A stretch of 64,000 nucleotides of DNA, taken from positions 372,001 through 436,000 of the forward strand of contig JAMXBD010000237.1 of NCBI GenBank assembly GCA_024138025.1, given 5' to 3'. Under the pieces are notes generated by a model. That model ran no database searches, had not been told where the DNA came from, and was given only the letters and a program-made list of their open reading frames with translations. The translations under genes and the position numbers were made by a program. Position 1 is the stretch's first letter. Each line of letters begins with the position of its first letter. Shown here one piece after another: positions 27,901 through 39,129 of the stretch. Source of the DNA: Combretum micranthum. Its lineage: Eukaryota > Streptophyta > Magnoliopsida > Myrtales > Combretaceae.

Positions 27901-28126
27901 CAACTTAATCTATTACTAATTTAATTATGTTAACTTATCTAATTACATTTTATAATTTGCTTTATTTATTTAATCTATCTAATTTAAATTTCTAACTTAG
28001 ATAAGGATTTATGGTATTTCAGATTTATGACATTAATTGTGGTGTTATTAGATTCTAAGCCTTAACGTGCATACATGCAATGTATACATGTGGTGAGCAA
28101 TAAATGACTATTTTTAGGATGTTACA
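25000..28126 (-). mobile_element. Antisense LTR-like sequence ending in TGTAACATCC
   Basis: The right edge, read on the minus strand from 28126, begins TGTAACATCCTAAAAATAGT, a common 5' start of Ty3-type plant LTRs. A long region to the left (about 25.0-28.1 kb) has no protein-coding sense and contains recurring 'tgttttac' and 'cgtgctc' words. The left boundary and target duplication were not found. The frames at 27083-27564 are low-complexity (K/E/R-rich) and are not judged genes. Confidence 0.4.
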
Positions 28127-28129
28127 TAA

Positions 28130-28910
28130 TATGTCAAGCTAAATAGATTCAGGTTTAAACTTGATTTTATAAATTATTCAAGTAATTTAGCAATTTATAA
28201 ATTTGTGAACCCATAATTCTTCAAAAAGGAGGAAGAAAATAGAAAAGAAAGTCCAATTATAACTGCCTATTATCAATAATCAATATTAGTTGGTTAAGCT
28301 CCACCCATTTCCATTTCTAGTTTTCCAATAGTACACTTTCTAAAAATCTTATATTATATTTAGTATGCAAAAATTTTATTTTACATTTGATATATAAGAA
28401 TCACCTAAAATAGAATGGATTGAAATGAAATGAATATATGGATGTTTAATTCATTTTTATGCTTAGAAATGTCACGAAATATGTTAGAATGGAATTTATA
28501 TGTTACCATAGCCTTTTATAATAAATATTTATAGAAAATACATAATGGGTTACAATGATAACTGCAGTAAAATGCATGATTCGGCTTCTTAAAAGCTGGA
28601 AACTAATTTGATAGTCAATTCAAATGATTCCAACTTCTAAATAGACTTGGAAAGGAAATGAATATAGGAATTGTGATTCTTTTGGGCATATTCTCACATA
28701 TCAAATTTTACATTATAAGGTGCTAGAACACTATTTCATACGTTCTACTACTTATCAAACAAGCAATTATATTTCCTCTTGGAATTAGGAGAATTTTTTT
28801 TCTTTTTACTAAACGAAAATTAGTTAACATTTTATGAAAATGAAAATCTAAATTATCAAACTATAGATTCAAATCGAAAGGTTACATCTCTTAATCCACA
28901 CACAAATATC
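28130..28910. other. Intergenic, no gene seen
   Basis: AT-rich DNA between the antisense LTR-like end and the MITE at 28914. 'agaatgga'-type words around 28410-28500 hint at a decayed MITE, but no ends were resolved. Confidence 0.5.
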
Positions 28911-28913
28911 AAT

Positions 28914-29221
28914 GAGGATTAATGTAAAAAAAGGTACCTAAACATTCATAAAAAGTTCAATCAGATACCTGAATTTTAGTCATGATATTTTTGGTATTTG
29001 AAAAAAGTTTTTGTGTACATTTTTTCTACCTAATTGAACTTGCTTCAGAGTGAAAAAATGTATGTAAAAACTTATTTTAGATACCAAAATTGTCAAAATC
29101 AGACTTTAGGTAGAAAAAGTGTCTGGGAAACTTGGTTGAGGTACCAAATTGTTCAAAACAAATCTCCAAGTACTAATCGAACTTTTTATGAAAGTTTAGG
29201 TACTATTTTTAACATTATCCC
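28914..29221. mobile_element. MITE with long terminal inverted repeats, MULE-like
   Basis: The left end, GGATTAATGTAAAAAAAGGT, and the right end read inward, GGATAATGTTAAAAATAGTA, start about 50 bp of inverted repeat; both continue with 'acctaaac...ttcataaaaagttc'. Flanks ATATCAAT (before 28914) and ATATTAAT (after 29221) look like a decayed target duplication. The 308-bp body has no coding capacity. The 'ggta(c)cctaaac' inner repeats recall Mutator-type MITEs, but the class is inferred. Confidence 0.7.
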
Positions 29222-29229
29222 ATATTAAT

Positions 29230-29640
29230 TACTATTTAAAATCAAAAGTTTAAGTTAAGGAACGAATAATTTCTTGTACCTTATCCTAAGAAAATACTCA
29301 CATAGGTGAAATAATTAAATTAAAATAGAATAGACCACAAGCATAAAGATAAAAATGGAGATGGTGAATGTGAAAGTAGTGGTGACAAGCTCTAACATAA
29401 AAAGAAAGCAATGAACCAATAAGTATGTTTTTATTAGGTAATATGAGAGTAGATGAATTGAGGGGAAATAAAGGCTAAAAAAAGGAAAAAATGGAGGTTA
29501 AGTAGAAAATGTGGCTACTAGAGTTTTATAATAGGTTTTTTTTGCTACAAAGACATAAGGCCAAGGATAAAGGAAGCTCTATAGGATTAAAAAATATTAA
29601 AGTTATTTCTTATTTTATTCCTTACGTGCTTTCATAATCC
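29230..29640. other. Intergenic, no gene seen
   Basis: AT-rich interval between the MITE and the left LTR at 29648. Nothing recognisable. Confidence 0.5.
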
Positions 29641-29647
29641 ACTCGTA

Positions 29648-30117
29648 GAACTATTAACAGACCTAATTATTTATCTTAGTGTAACCCACACTTAACTCTC
29701 TCTACTAATCAAATTGTAATGCTTTTACACTCCTCGCTTTATCTTTCTAAGCTAAGTAACTCCCCTCTCTTCTTTCTTTTTCTTTCATGCTTTCTTCTCT
29801 CGATATGGACTTGCTAATTTTGTTTATTTATGTGAATTATATAGGTATTCTCCAAGCTATTCGAGTTGTTTGGTAACTGTGAATCTCAAAGAGACATCTT
29901 AATTTTATGATAACAAAGATAAGACCCAATTTCATCCGTCGATCTTATTTATACATGTATTTTGTAGATTTATTAAACATTATTAAGATCTCTAACTATT
30001 TCAACCATTACAACCAAAATCTATTATTCTAACTAATTTGTAGTATTCTATTGAAACCTAATATAATCTTAAGCCACCTTACTTATTCTTGTTCCTTGTA
30101 TATTCCTAAGTTGTAAC
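29648..30117 (-). repeat. Left LTR (3' LTR in element sense)
   Basis: Direct repeat of 36311-36785. Shared landmarks in order on the plus strand: 'taattatttatct', 'cacacttaactctct', 'tttgctaattttgtttattta', 'gaatctcaaagagaca', 'tcttatttatacatgtattttgta', 'gatctctaactatttca', and the end 'ctaagttgtaa'. Many substitutions and small indels separate the copies, so insertion is old. Confidence 0.75.
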
Positions 30118-31064
30118 AATTTCCACCCTCCTTGAAAGAAACCTTGTCTTTAGGTTAAAAGAGACTTTTAGATTATGCTATGTATGAAAAAGAATTTGAG
30201 ACACCCATTCCCTCTATCATTGTGGCCTTTGAGTGTCAATGATAGTCAATGGGGTTAGTACAAGTTGACTGTGATATGTCTCCTGAGGTAGTGACTGTCC
30301 AGTAGTTTGCCCAAGACTAAGACATGAAAAATGTTAATGTTATGTATTTTAACCCCCACTAGCAACTCTAGTTTGTAAGTAGTATTTTTAATTCATCAAA
30401 ATATGCTAAAAAGCTCATAAAACTTTTGGCCAATGTAGAAAAATGACCCTGATGAGCTGAGTTTTTGTAATGTTGTAATTTTACAAACACCAAATCTCTA
30501 AGGTTGAGATAAATCTCAATCCAATGCTTGTCTTGACTTCTTCATCCTAGCTTGTACCTTCAATAGATTAGCCTTTGCTGATCTAACACCTCATCTTGAG
30601 TTAAAATATCAGTCCACAAAAACTGTTTTGGTGTTTGTTGTTCTATTGCCAAAAAATTTAATTGGGGGACTACATGTTTAAGTCCCTTCCTAAACCTCAT
30701 GTCATGATAACTATAATGATGAGAGGACAAACCCTAAGAAATGGTGAATGCCTGATTCATGTTAAATAACAAAATTGATGGTAGCAATAGCGTTTTGATC
30801 AAAATAGTCATCCTAAGCTAACTTATCAAAATTAAATAGACTAATCTGATTTTGAAATATGCATAAGATATGTTGAAAAAAACTCCTTCATATCTACCAA
30901 TCCTTGGGCATCTAAGTTATAGTTTCTGCAAAATTGTGTCAAATATTACCATGAGTTTGCATTGCAATGGTTACCCTATCCACTAATGCATCCACTGTTG
31001 TGCTTATAAAAGGCAGAATATGTCTATGTTGCACATCGACTCTTTTAGACATTAGAACATTATT

Positions 31065-32730
31065 TGTTACGCTCCGATGGTACCCTAATAGTAGCATACA
31101 ATCCACACATGTATATTATTACCAGTTATACCTTCAGCGATGATATATTCTCAATCAAACAGAATCTTTTAGTTGCATCGATAAAAATGACAAATACATG
31201 TAAGTCATAATTTAGTAAAGTAACTAACATCACAAGTCTTGAATAATATAATTTTACAGACCATATTCCTATCTCATAATTCTCCAAGTACATAAACTGA
31301 TATTTCAATTACTAACTAATTTATAACTAGGAAATAAAATAAACAACTTATCCCGAATTCTTCCAGCTTGTAAATCTTGTCGGACTCATGCTCTTGAAAG
31401 AAACAAGCGAAGGTCGTAGAAGGAGCTTAAAAGGTCTTTAGGGGTATGAGTGAAATCACAAACTTAGTGAATAACCAGATATATTATACATCAAGCAAGC
31501 TCATTAACAATCATATGTAAATACAATTCTAAAAATCTATAATCCAAACAAATAAGAGATTTATGCCATCTCATTAGGGTTTAAGGACTTTGACTTAATG
31601 ACTTACCTGCGCAGGAGAAGTTAAATATACAGGAAAATCAATGATTTCTCGTTTTAGGCTATCACTTTAATTTAAGGATATTTTAACTGATTATTTTCTG
31701 CATCAATCCTTAGAAACTCCCTAAGTACTAGTAATTTCAAAGCGATATCACGAGCGGTACACTCCATTGCCACTGAGTTCCCGTAGAGCCGAAAAAACAA
31801 AGAGAATCTTCAGTAGAACTAATAGTTTTAAAAAAAATCGAGTATTAATAGGGAACCAAAATACTAATACGTAGCAAGCTGTCACGCTTTTAACATATAT
31901 AATAATGCAATTCGAATAATGCATGATTGTTTTATTTATAAAGTCAATAATTCTTAATCAGGCTTATGGTGATCATACATTACACACAACATATATCATG
32001 TCTTTCTCAAATCATCAGATAATTTTCACTTTTATTATCTTAGTTTGTCGACACAAACAAACAGCTCATGTCACATACTCAACAAACTTCTACGCCAACC
32101 ATATTATTATCTTTACATTATATATGTCGCTAGCTACAAATACAAACAATGTAATAGATCTGAGATACCCTCCTGCTCATGATGATCAGTCGTAATAGTT
32201 CTTAAGAAAATCCACAAATTGATCAGTATCACCTATTGGATGAATAAATATTCACTAACCAGATATATTTATATATATGTATAAATAAATCCTATTGGTT
32301 GTCTAAGCGTCTAAAACCATTTTTGTCTTTTCTAGATCTATTCTATCTTTTCTAAGTTATTATTTACCGATAACTAATAGTTTTAAAACTTATAAAATAT
32401 TTTATTTTTATCGAATAATTATAGAATTCGTGTTCAATAATTCAGTATTTTATTGTTGTCATCATTATTATTTTTGTATCGTTCTTTAGTTTAACTACTT
32501 TATGGTAATTAATATTTATTTTCTATTATTTACGAAACAATTATCATAATCTAATCTTTTCGTTTAATATAACCAAAGTATTTCTTATTTGTAACAGTTA
32601 CCAAATTCTAACACTTAACAAATATTTAAACATACTAATATTAAAATATTTATATTTATTTATTAAATTTTATCTTTTGTTTATATATATACATATGTAT
32701 TATAAGTTACGGACGAAACGAATTTCATTC
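31065..32730 (+). other. Possible nested solo LTR start; otherwise no gene
   Basis: At 31065 the sequence TGTTACGCTCCGATGGTACC looks like the 5' end of an LTR, in the middle of the larger minus-strand element. No reliable 3' end or target duplication was identified. The remainder to 32730 is AT-rich without coding signal. Confidence 0.25.
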
Positions 32731-32733
32731 ACA

Positions 32734-32915
32734 GTAAAATTTGCATATACGCTAACAGTTAAAGCCGCCGGTCTTGAACCTCAGGCTGTTAGCATTTGCA
32801 CGTATCAGAATTTTACATAACTACGTTCTAGTGTAAGCTGACTCAAAGGCCGCCAGCTTACCCCGAGTACGCCACCAACTTTACCATGTACGCCGCTGAT
32901 GTAAGGCTGGTGTAC
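32734..32915. repeat. Cluster of GC-rich inverted repeats (hairpins)
   Basis: Several exact or near-exact arms follow each other. GTAAAATT 32734-32741 pairs with AATTTTAC 32809-32816 and encloses GCTAACAG 32751-32758 pairing with CTGTTAGC 32786-32793. GTAAGCTG 32833-32840 pairs with CAGCTTAC 32854-32861. GTACGCCA 32867-32874 pairs, with one G-U, with TGGTGTAC 32908-32915. The block is much richer in GC than its surroundings. No protein or known RNA family was recognised. Confidence 0.7.
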
Positions 32916-32919
32916 ACAC

Positions 32920-34560
32920 TATTCATCATCTTCTTCAAATTTTTTTTCTAGTTTGTGTTTTATTTTTATCATACCTTATATGTATTTTACTTGGTATTTT
33001 AACTATTTTTTAGTGTTGTTCTATGGTTGTTAGCTATTGTAATTGATATAAATGTATGTATAACAACTTATAGATATCACAACATGTACACATTTTTAAT
33101 TTCTATATGTATAACAATTATAACTAGAGTTTTGAGTAGGCTTTACCTTGTTTGGAGCTGTTATGGAGATGTTTAACCCTTCCCCAGACTTGATACAAAC
33201 CTAAGTTTAGTAAAAAACATTTGTTAAGTTAACGAACTAAGAATTTACTAATTTGAAAGAAGCTAAACTTACCTTAACTTGCTCACTTCCAAAGCTTGTG
33301 TTTATGTTTTTGTCGTAACTGTTTATATGGAGTTGTGTTTGTGTGTCCTGTGTTGCTGTTTTGGTCTGTTTGTATTCTACGGGCAAGTAGAAAATATGCT
33401 ACTCAAAGTGTGTTTAAATATTTTTTTTCTTTGTTCATTAAAGTAGCATGTTTATAGGCAAAAGGAAGGCAGCAGCTTCCAGTTATGGTTCGACCAAGAG
33501 GAGATGAATTCTCCATTGAAAATCCCACTTGTTTTGCATGATTTCCACTGCATTAATTGTGATGTTTATTTGGGCAATTTTGATTGGCTTATCAACACTT
33601 TTCCTTGACTTTTATTACTCTAATTTGACCCATTTGCTGCAAATTTTGGTTGCTGCAAAATTTTAGAATATCTCAGCCGCATATCAAGCCATTTTCATCG
33701 AAAATTATACAATTAATATTATATTTTATTTAATTAATCATCGTAGTTTTAGGATAGTTTATCAAGCTAAACATGTATATTTATATTAGTTATTTAAGAT
33801 TTCTGTCTCCAAAAATTTATTTAAAGCTTCTACAAAATTTCTAGATTATTTTTTAGTTCAAATTTTGAGTTTAAAGTTATGCGATTAATTATTTTTAAAG
33901 TTTTATCTCACATGATTAAGGTTTTCTACGCTTAATAGGCCAATTTAGGTTTCAGTTTCTAAGAGCTTCAGAATTCTTTAACTAGAACAAGGGTGTAATC
34001 TAAACATTTGTTTGAGGCCTAGATTGTTAGTTATGGATCTGTTTTTGTTCCTATTGTGTACTCATAACTCTAACAATTTATTTTTAAATTACCGTTTTCT
34101 AGCTATAAGCTTTATTAGTTATTTACTTTTAATGCACTTGAAATCTTATCTTAATTATTTATATATTTTGAGTTTTTGATACCTACTATGAAATCTTGTT
34201 TTTGATATCCATTAATATCTAGAGAATTTTGTTTTAGGTTTGAAGTTATATATAGGTTCATTACTACTCTTGGTTTTATTTTAAGGCCTTTATTGAATCC
34301 TACGTTGACCTTCTATTTTTATATTTGAATTTATATTTATTTTTACTGATATGAAAATTCTTTATGTTTACACACTCTCCAACACTAAGTCATCTCTAAC
34401 AAGAATAGTATGTCTAGACTTATTTGCTTGCATTTGAGATTCTTGTTCCTTAATGAAAATAATATCTTGAAAAGCATATATCCTTAGATGCTTAACATTT
34501 AATGTAGGATCACTCCTAGATATATCTGGTAAATCTTTAGATTCTTCGAAAACACATGCA
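32920..34560. other. Interior of the LTR element, no gene seen
   Basis: AT-rich DNA without recognisable domains. The segment at about 33430-33620 has an LTR-like or untranslated-leader-like texture, but no ends could be placed. Confidence 0.4.
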
Positions 34561-34575
34561 AGTTACTTTGAAATT

Positions 34576-34919
34576 GGGTAAATTACACCAATAGGTCACA
34601 ACATTTAGGGGTAAGTTTATTTTGAGTCGCAACATTTGGAAAAGTTTATTTTTTGTCACAACATTTAAGAGGTGAGTTCATTTTGAGTTACAATGTTTTA
34701 AGAGTAAGTTCATTTTAGATTAGAATATTTGGAAAAATGATTCAATACAAGTCATAGTAGACAAGTATCAACAGGAGAATGGTGACACGTGTCTACTGTG
34801 ACCTAAATTGAATCACTTTTCCAAGCGTTATGACAAAAAAAAAAAAAGAACTTTTCCTAATGTTGCAACCCAAAATGAACTTACCTCCAAACATTATGAC
34901 CCACTGGTTTAATTCACCA
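34576..34919. mobile_element. MULE-type MITE with perfect 9-bp target duplication
   Basis: TTTGAAATT occurs at 34567-34575 and again at 34920-34928, a 9-bp duplication as made by Mutator-like transposases. The 344-bp element has inverted ends of about 68 bp: left GGGTAAATTACACCAATAGG, right read inward TGGTGAATTAAACCAGTGGG, with inner 'gtaagttcattttg..gcaacatt.ggaaaag' arms matching. The centre around 34760-34800 is also self-complementary ('catagtagacaag' with 'tgtctactgtg'), so the whole unit folds into one long hairpin. There is no coding capacity. Confidence 0.9.
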
Positions 34920-35608
34920 TTTGAAATTTCATCCATCACATTATTTTGATTAATAATTGTATTTACACCCTCTTTTACATTATAATCCGTCTTCCTGCCC
35001 CGGTGGTTAGCAAAAGAAAATCTGTTTTCGCTCCAATCATAGTCAAAAGGTCCAAAATATATCATGAGTGCCTTAGCAAAATGATCTCACAATTTGAAAT
35101 GGTTTAATTCATCCATCCACTTATACCACATAGTAACTAAATCCTACATAGTAGAGTATGTTAATTTTGCATAATATTGTTCCTCTATATAAAAAAAAAA
35201 TCCAAAAAAAATACTCAACTTGAAGTACCCATGAAATCGATCGTTACCATAAAATTGTGGAATGTCTTCTTTTATGTTTTGCATGAGGAAATGATGTTAA
35301 AGATGTATCTTGAAATTATCTATAAAAAGGTAAATTTAATCGCAAAAGATTGAATCTTGAATTGACAAATTATAAAGAAAAATCAATATCGCTTACTCTT
35401 CTATCGATATTTTCTAATTCATAGGTTGGGAATTGAAATCATGGTCGCATATCTAAATTGTTAAACAAATAATCAAAATTGAAATGAGACGCATGGTTGG
35501 AATTACAAATAAAAAATATTGGAATCTATAACTTGATGCCCTTTAATCAAGCCCTAGTATTGGTTAATGCTTGTGAAGATGATGGATCAATGTGCATTTG
35601 AATATCCT

Positions 35609-36134
35609 TAAGATTGCAAATAAGTCAAGCTGATCATAAGCTACTCAAGTTCAACTCAAGCTCAATTAATAAAAGAGCCAAGATCAAGCATAAGATAAAA
35701 GGTCATTTATCTAAAGCCGAACTCAAGCTTCGATTCAAGGTTGCGAACCAACTCATGAAAGCTAGTAAGTAAGCTCGTTAATAGATTCATTAACAAACTC
35801 GTTAGCAAAATTTATAAATTTTATATTTGTGATATAATATATAGTTAAAACAACAAAACAAATTTCTATTTAATATATATATATATATATGTATATATAT
35901 TTAGCAACTTTTATATATTATTCTTATGTTTGAAAAAGATGGAAAATAGCCTATTTAAACGAGTCGAGCTCAAGTTTTAGTTTCAAACTCGATAAAAAGA
36001 TCATTAGACTCGAACGAGCTGAGCTTAAGCTCGAACCTAGATTTCGAACTCGATAAAAGACTTAACTTGATCTCAAGCTTGAGCCTTTAAAAGCTCGACT
36101 CAACTCGGCTTGGCTCGGCTCATTTGCAGCCCTA
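35609..36134. mobile_element. Non-autonomous hAT element, 526 bp
   Basis: The ends are TAAGATTGCAAATAAGTC on the left and, read inward, TAGGGCTGCAAATGAGCC on the right; the latter is a classic hAT terminus. The flanks AATATCCT (35601-35608) and AATATCCA (36135-36142) match at seven of eight positions, an 8-bp duplication. Both arms are packed with 'gagctc/aagctc/cgagct' subterminal repeats, and the middle holds an (AT)n run at 35875-35900. It sits in the gag leader region of the LTR element. Confidence 0.85.
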
Positions 36135-36310
36135 AATATCCAAATGATCTTTTGGTTGATTTTGATTCAATTCAAATTTGTCTAAACAGAAGAAATAGAG
36201 ATAAGGATTCTTAAATTGTCAGTAGTGAATTCTTCAATAGATCCATATCCCTAGCTTGTTGTGATTGATTTATCATTTTTGGCATTAGAGCTCATGCTCA
36301 AGAGCACCAA

Positions 36311-36785
36311 TGCTAAGTAACAGGCTTAATTATTTATCTCAGCATAGCCCACACTTAACTCTCTATTGGTTGAACCCTAAAGACTTTGTACTCCTCACTT
36401 TATCTGTTTAAGGTAAGTAACCCGCCTCTCTCCTTTTCTTTCTTTTTTGTGTTTTCTTCTCTTTAGTAGTGTTTGCTAATTTTGTTTATTTATATGTATT
36501 ATGCAAGTATTCTCTAAGTTGTTTGAGTTGCTTGGTAACCTGGAATCTCAAAGAGACACCATAAGTTTGTGGTAACAAGAATAAAACCCAATTCATTCAT
36601 CAATCTTATTTATACATGTATTTTGTAAACTTGTCACATATTTGTTAAGATCTCTAACTATTTCAATTGTCATAAATATAAATATGTTATTGTAACAATT
36701 TGTAGTTTTTTGTTGAATCCCAATTCACAATCTTGATGCCACCTTGGTTGTTTCCTATTCCATGTATATTTCTAAGTTGTAATTT
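36311..36785 (-). repeat. Right LTR (5' LTR in element sense)
   Basis: Partner of 29648-30117 in the same direct orientation. In element sense it is followed, going left, by the leader and gag-like start at about 36200-36310, which sets the orientation. The plus-strand left end TGCTAAGTAACAGG keeps the TG terminus that the other copy has lost. Confidence 0.75.
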
Positions 36786-36887
36786 TACTAATCAAATCAT
36801 GGAGTACAACACCTAATTTTAACTATCATAACTGAGGTTTCACTCCAAATTATTTCCATAATGGAAGAGTATTCATGTAAATTAGTG

Positions 36888-36888
<1 letters not shown>

Positions 36889-36952
<64 letters not shown>
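36889..36952. repeat. (TTA)n microsatellite
   Basis: About 21 uninterrupted ATT/TTA units. It lies just outside the right LTR and just left of the decayed repeat that begins near 36960. Confidence 0.95.
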
Positions 36953-36953
<1 letters not shown>

Positions 36954-36956
36954 CAT

Positions 36957-37495
36957 CGACGTTAGTTCCGAACTAACCTAAATCGAAACGAGAATCGCCG
37001 TTTCCGGTTTTGAAAAATATAGAACTAGAATCGGAAGAGCCGGTTCTCTGGTTCCAGCTCGGTTATTGTGAAAATGTCAGTTTTGATTCTAGTTCTAGAA
37101 GAGGGGAATCGCTGTAGTTAATTTTTTTTAGGGAAGAAATTTAAGAAAAATAAATGCTCTTATACAATAATAACTCTCATATACAACAAATATTAGAAAT
37201 GCCTTGATATTAATTGAAAAAAATTAAAAAAAGAAATGTGAAATAAATGTTTCATTAATACAAATATTTCTATTACAAATGATAAGTGTGAAGTGTAAAT
37301 AATTCTATTATAAATATTATGCCATGAATATTCAGGTTTAATTTGAATCTATTTTTCTAGTTCTATGTATCTTTATTTTTTTTCATTTTATTTTTTATTT
37401 TTTGGAACCGGATGGAACCACCGGTTCCATCTTGGTTCTGAATTGGATGAGCCAATTCGGTTTCAGTTATGAAAACACAATGGCAGTTCTGATTT
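36957..37495. mobile_element. Probable decayed hAT-like element with GGTTCC subterminal motifs
   Basis: Both flanks of the segment are rich in 'ccggttc', 'ggttcc', 'gaaccgg' and 'cagttctg' words in opposite orientations (about 36990-37100 and 37405-37490), around an AT-rich centre. This arrangement is typical of non-autonomous hAT elements with subterminal repeats. Exact ends and the target duplication were not resolved. Confidence 0.45.
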
Positions 37496-37499
37496 TTTT

Positions 37500-38980
37500 T
37501 AATTTGAAATTAAACTGTATCTATGTCTAGATATACATGTTTTTCAATTATTCTATACTTTAATATAGTTGCAATTCTTTTTTTTCATATAAAAATGAGA
37601 GAGAAAAGATTTAAATCTATTACCTTTTAACTAAAAGACCAAGATAGATAGAACTAGATTATATGACCATTTATATAATTCCATCCTTACGTATTTTATT
37701 ATTTCACAAGCCAAGATGAATAAAAGGCTTATCTTGGGAAAATGAATGATAAATAATAAACGTGATTGGGTACATGTTAGAAGCCAACCTTCCTCACGTG
37801 TGGCCCACAAGCTCAACATATTAAATTATTAATCTTCGGCCTACTCTTTTTCTTGCTTTTGTCATCATGATATCTAAAAATGGCTTAAACTCCTGAAAGT
37901 TGATAGGCCAAAGAAATTCCATTATCGACAAGGACTTATGTATACTAGAATAATTACTATTTCTTGAATAATATTATAATTTTGAAGTGAAGAGAGGGGG
38001 AAAAAAAAAAGAAACAATAAAGATGGGCAATGCTTTCGCTATCAAATGATGATCTCTTCGAGAAAAGTTTTACTAGAGAATAATGCTGTGTTTTCATATG
38101 TTAAAAGCATTTTTAATCATAATTGATGAAGCATGCACTAATGTTGACATCTTGATTGCAGTCAATTCCAATTTGTTGACCCTGATTTATGGAGCAGATC
38201 CAAATTAATCCAATTCTTTTTTTTTAAATATTAATATTTTTTCTTAATTCTAGACCCTTTTGAATTCGTCGATTCCAATGAGTCTATTAGATGGACCTAC
38301 CAATCCAACGGGTCCTCATGCCGATTTTGAACCATTGTTAGGACAAGTCCAACAGTAAACCCCCATGGCTAGTCCACCAAACCCAACCTGAGGAGATTTC
38401 TACATAAAAGATACTCTCTAATTTTAGTTAATTAAATATATACTTTATTAGTGGAATAAAGACTTAATCTATTAAGATATGTACTTGGAGTAAAACAGTA
38501 ACATAATCTTAACTTTTAATCAAAACCCTTTTCGTTAATCATCTAATTGCTAGACACACACACTCAGAGACTATTACTACAAAATACAATTATAGTATTC
38601 CGTTGTTTTCTACTACTACCTATCAATAATGCGTTGGCACCATTTTCGTTGTCATGATATCCAATGGAAAGGGTAGAATATTTTCTTCATGAAGTAAGTA
38701 TATAATTTAGGTTTAGTGATAGACTGCAAACTAATTAAAGAAATTGGTACGTAAATTTAGGTCTAGTTGTTATTACCAATATAAATAAACAATATCATAA
38801 GATATTAATATCTAGAAAATACATAATAAAAGTTCATCCTTTCTGCATCCAACTTGCAAGGCCATGTTGACCACATTATTTTCTAGAAACACAAGTTGCA
38901 CTTCAACTTACCGCAAACCACACAACTTTTCCTTACAAGCATGTACAACATTTAAGAAATTACGACCAATTTTAATTGTC
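37500..38980. other. Intergenic, no gene seen
   Basis: AT-rich DNA without recognisable genes or bounded elements. A short minus-strand frame at 37631-37819 has no family likeness. Confidence 0.5.
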
Positions 38981-38984
38981 TGTT

Positions 38985-39121
38985 TTTATTTATATTATTT
39001 TAGTTTTGTCTAATCTGTTTGATTTATTTATGAATAAAAATATTTATTTTTATTTGTATTACTTATGATAATTATTCTATAAAAATAAAATATCAAAACG
39101 ATAAAATAGGACAAATCAAAA
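38985..39121. repeat. AT-rich palindromic dispersed repeat, copy 2
   Basis: Related to the copy at 19251: 'tctgtttgatttatttatga', then AATAAAAATATTTATTTTTA, and a right arm 'aaaataaaatatcaaaacga' ending in 'acaaatcaaa'. Confidence 0.55.
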
Positions 39122-39129
39122 ATAATATT

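Larger units (their letters stand above)
29648..36785 (-). mobile_element. LTR retrotransposon (Ty3-type), minus orientation, heavily decayed and nested
   Basis: Two direct repeats of about 470 bp, at 29648-30117 and 36311-36785, are clearly similar along their length. Orientation is minus. Just right of the left LTR the minus strand reads a purine-rich tract (TTTCAAGGAGGGTGGAAA at about 30120-30137), as a polypurine tract should before a 3' LTR. Just left of the right LTR the minus strand reads TTGGTGCTCTTGAGCATG, a PBS/leader-like stretch, then a gag-like start with 'MPKMINQSQQARDMDLL'. Sequence at about 30140-30600 resembles a degenerate pol C-terminus. The interior is interrupted by other elements and has no long frames. 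The target duplication was not found. Confidence 0.7.

Noticed and set aside
24000..28126. Idea that the sense and antisense LTR-like regions are a pair of one element
   Set aside because: Reading both in the same direction gave no convincing shared order of words; they look like different families.
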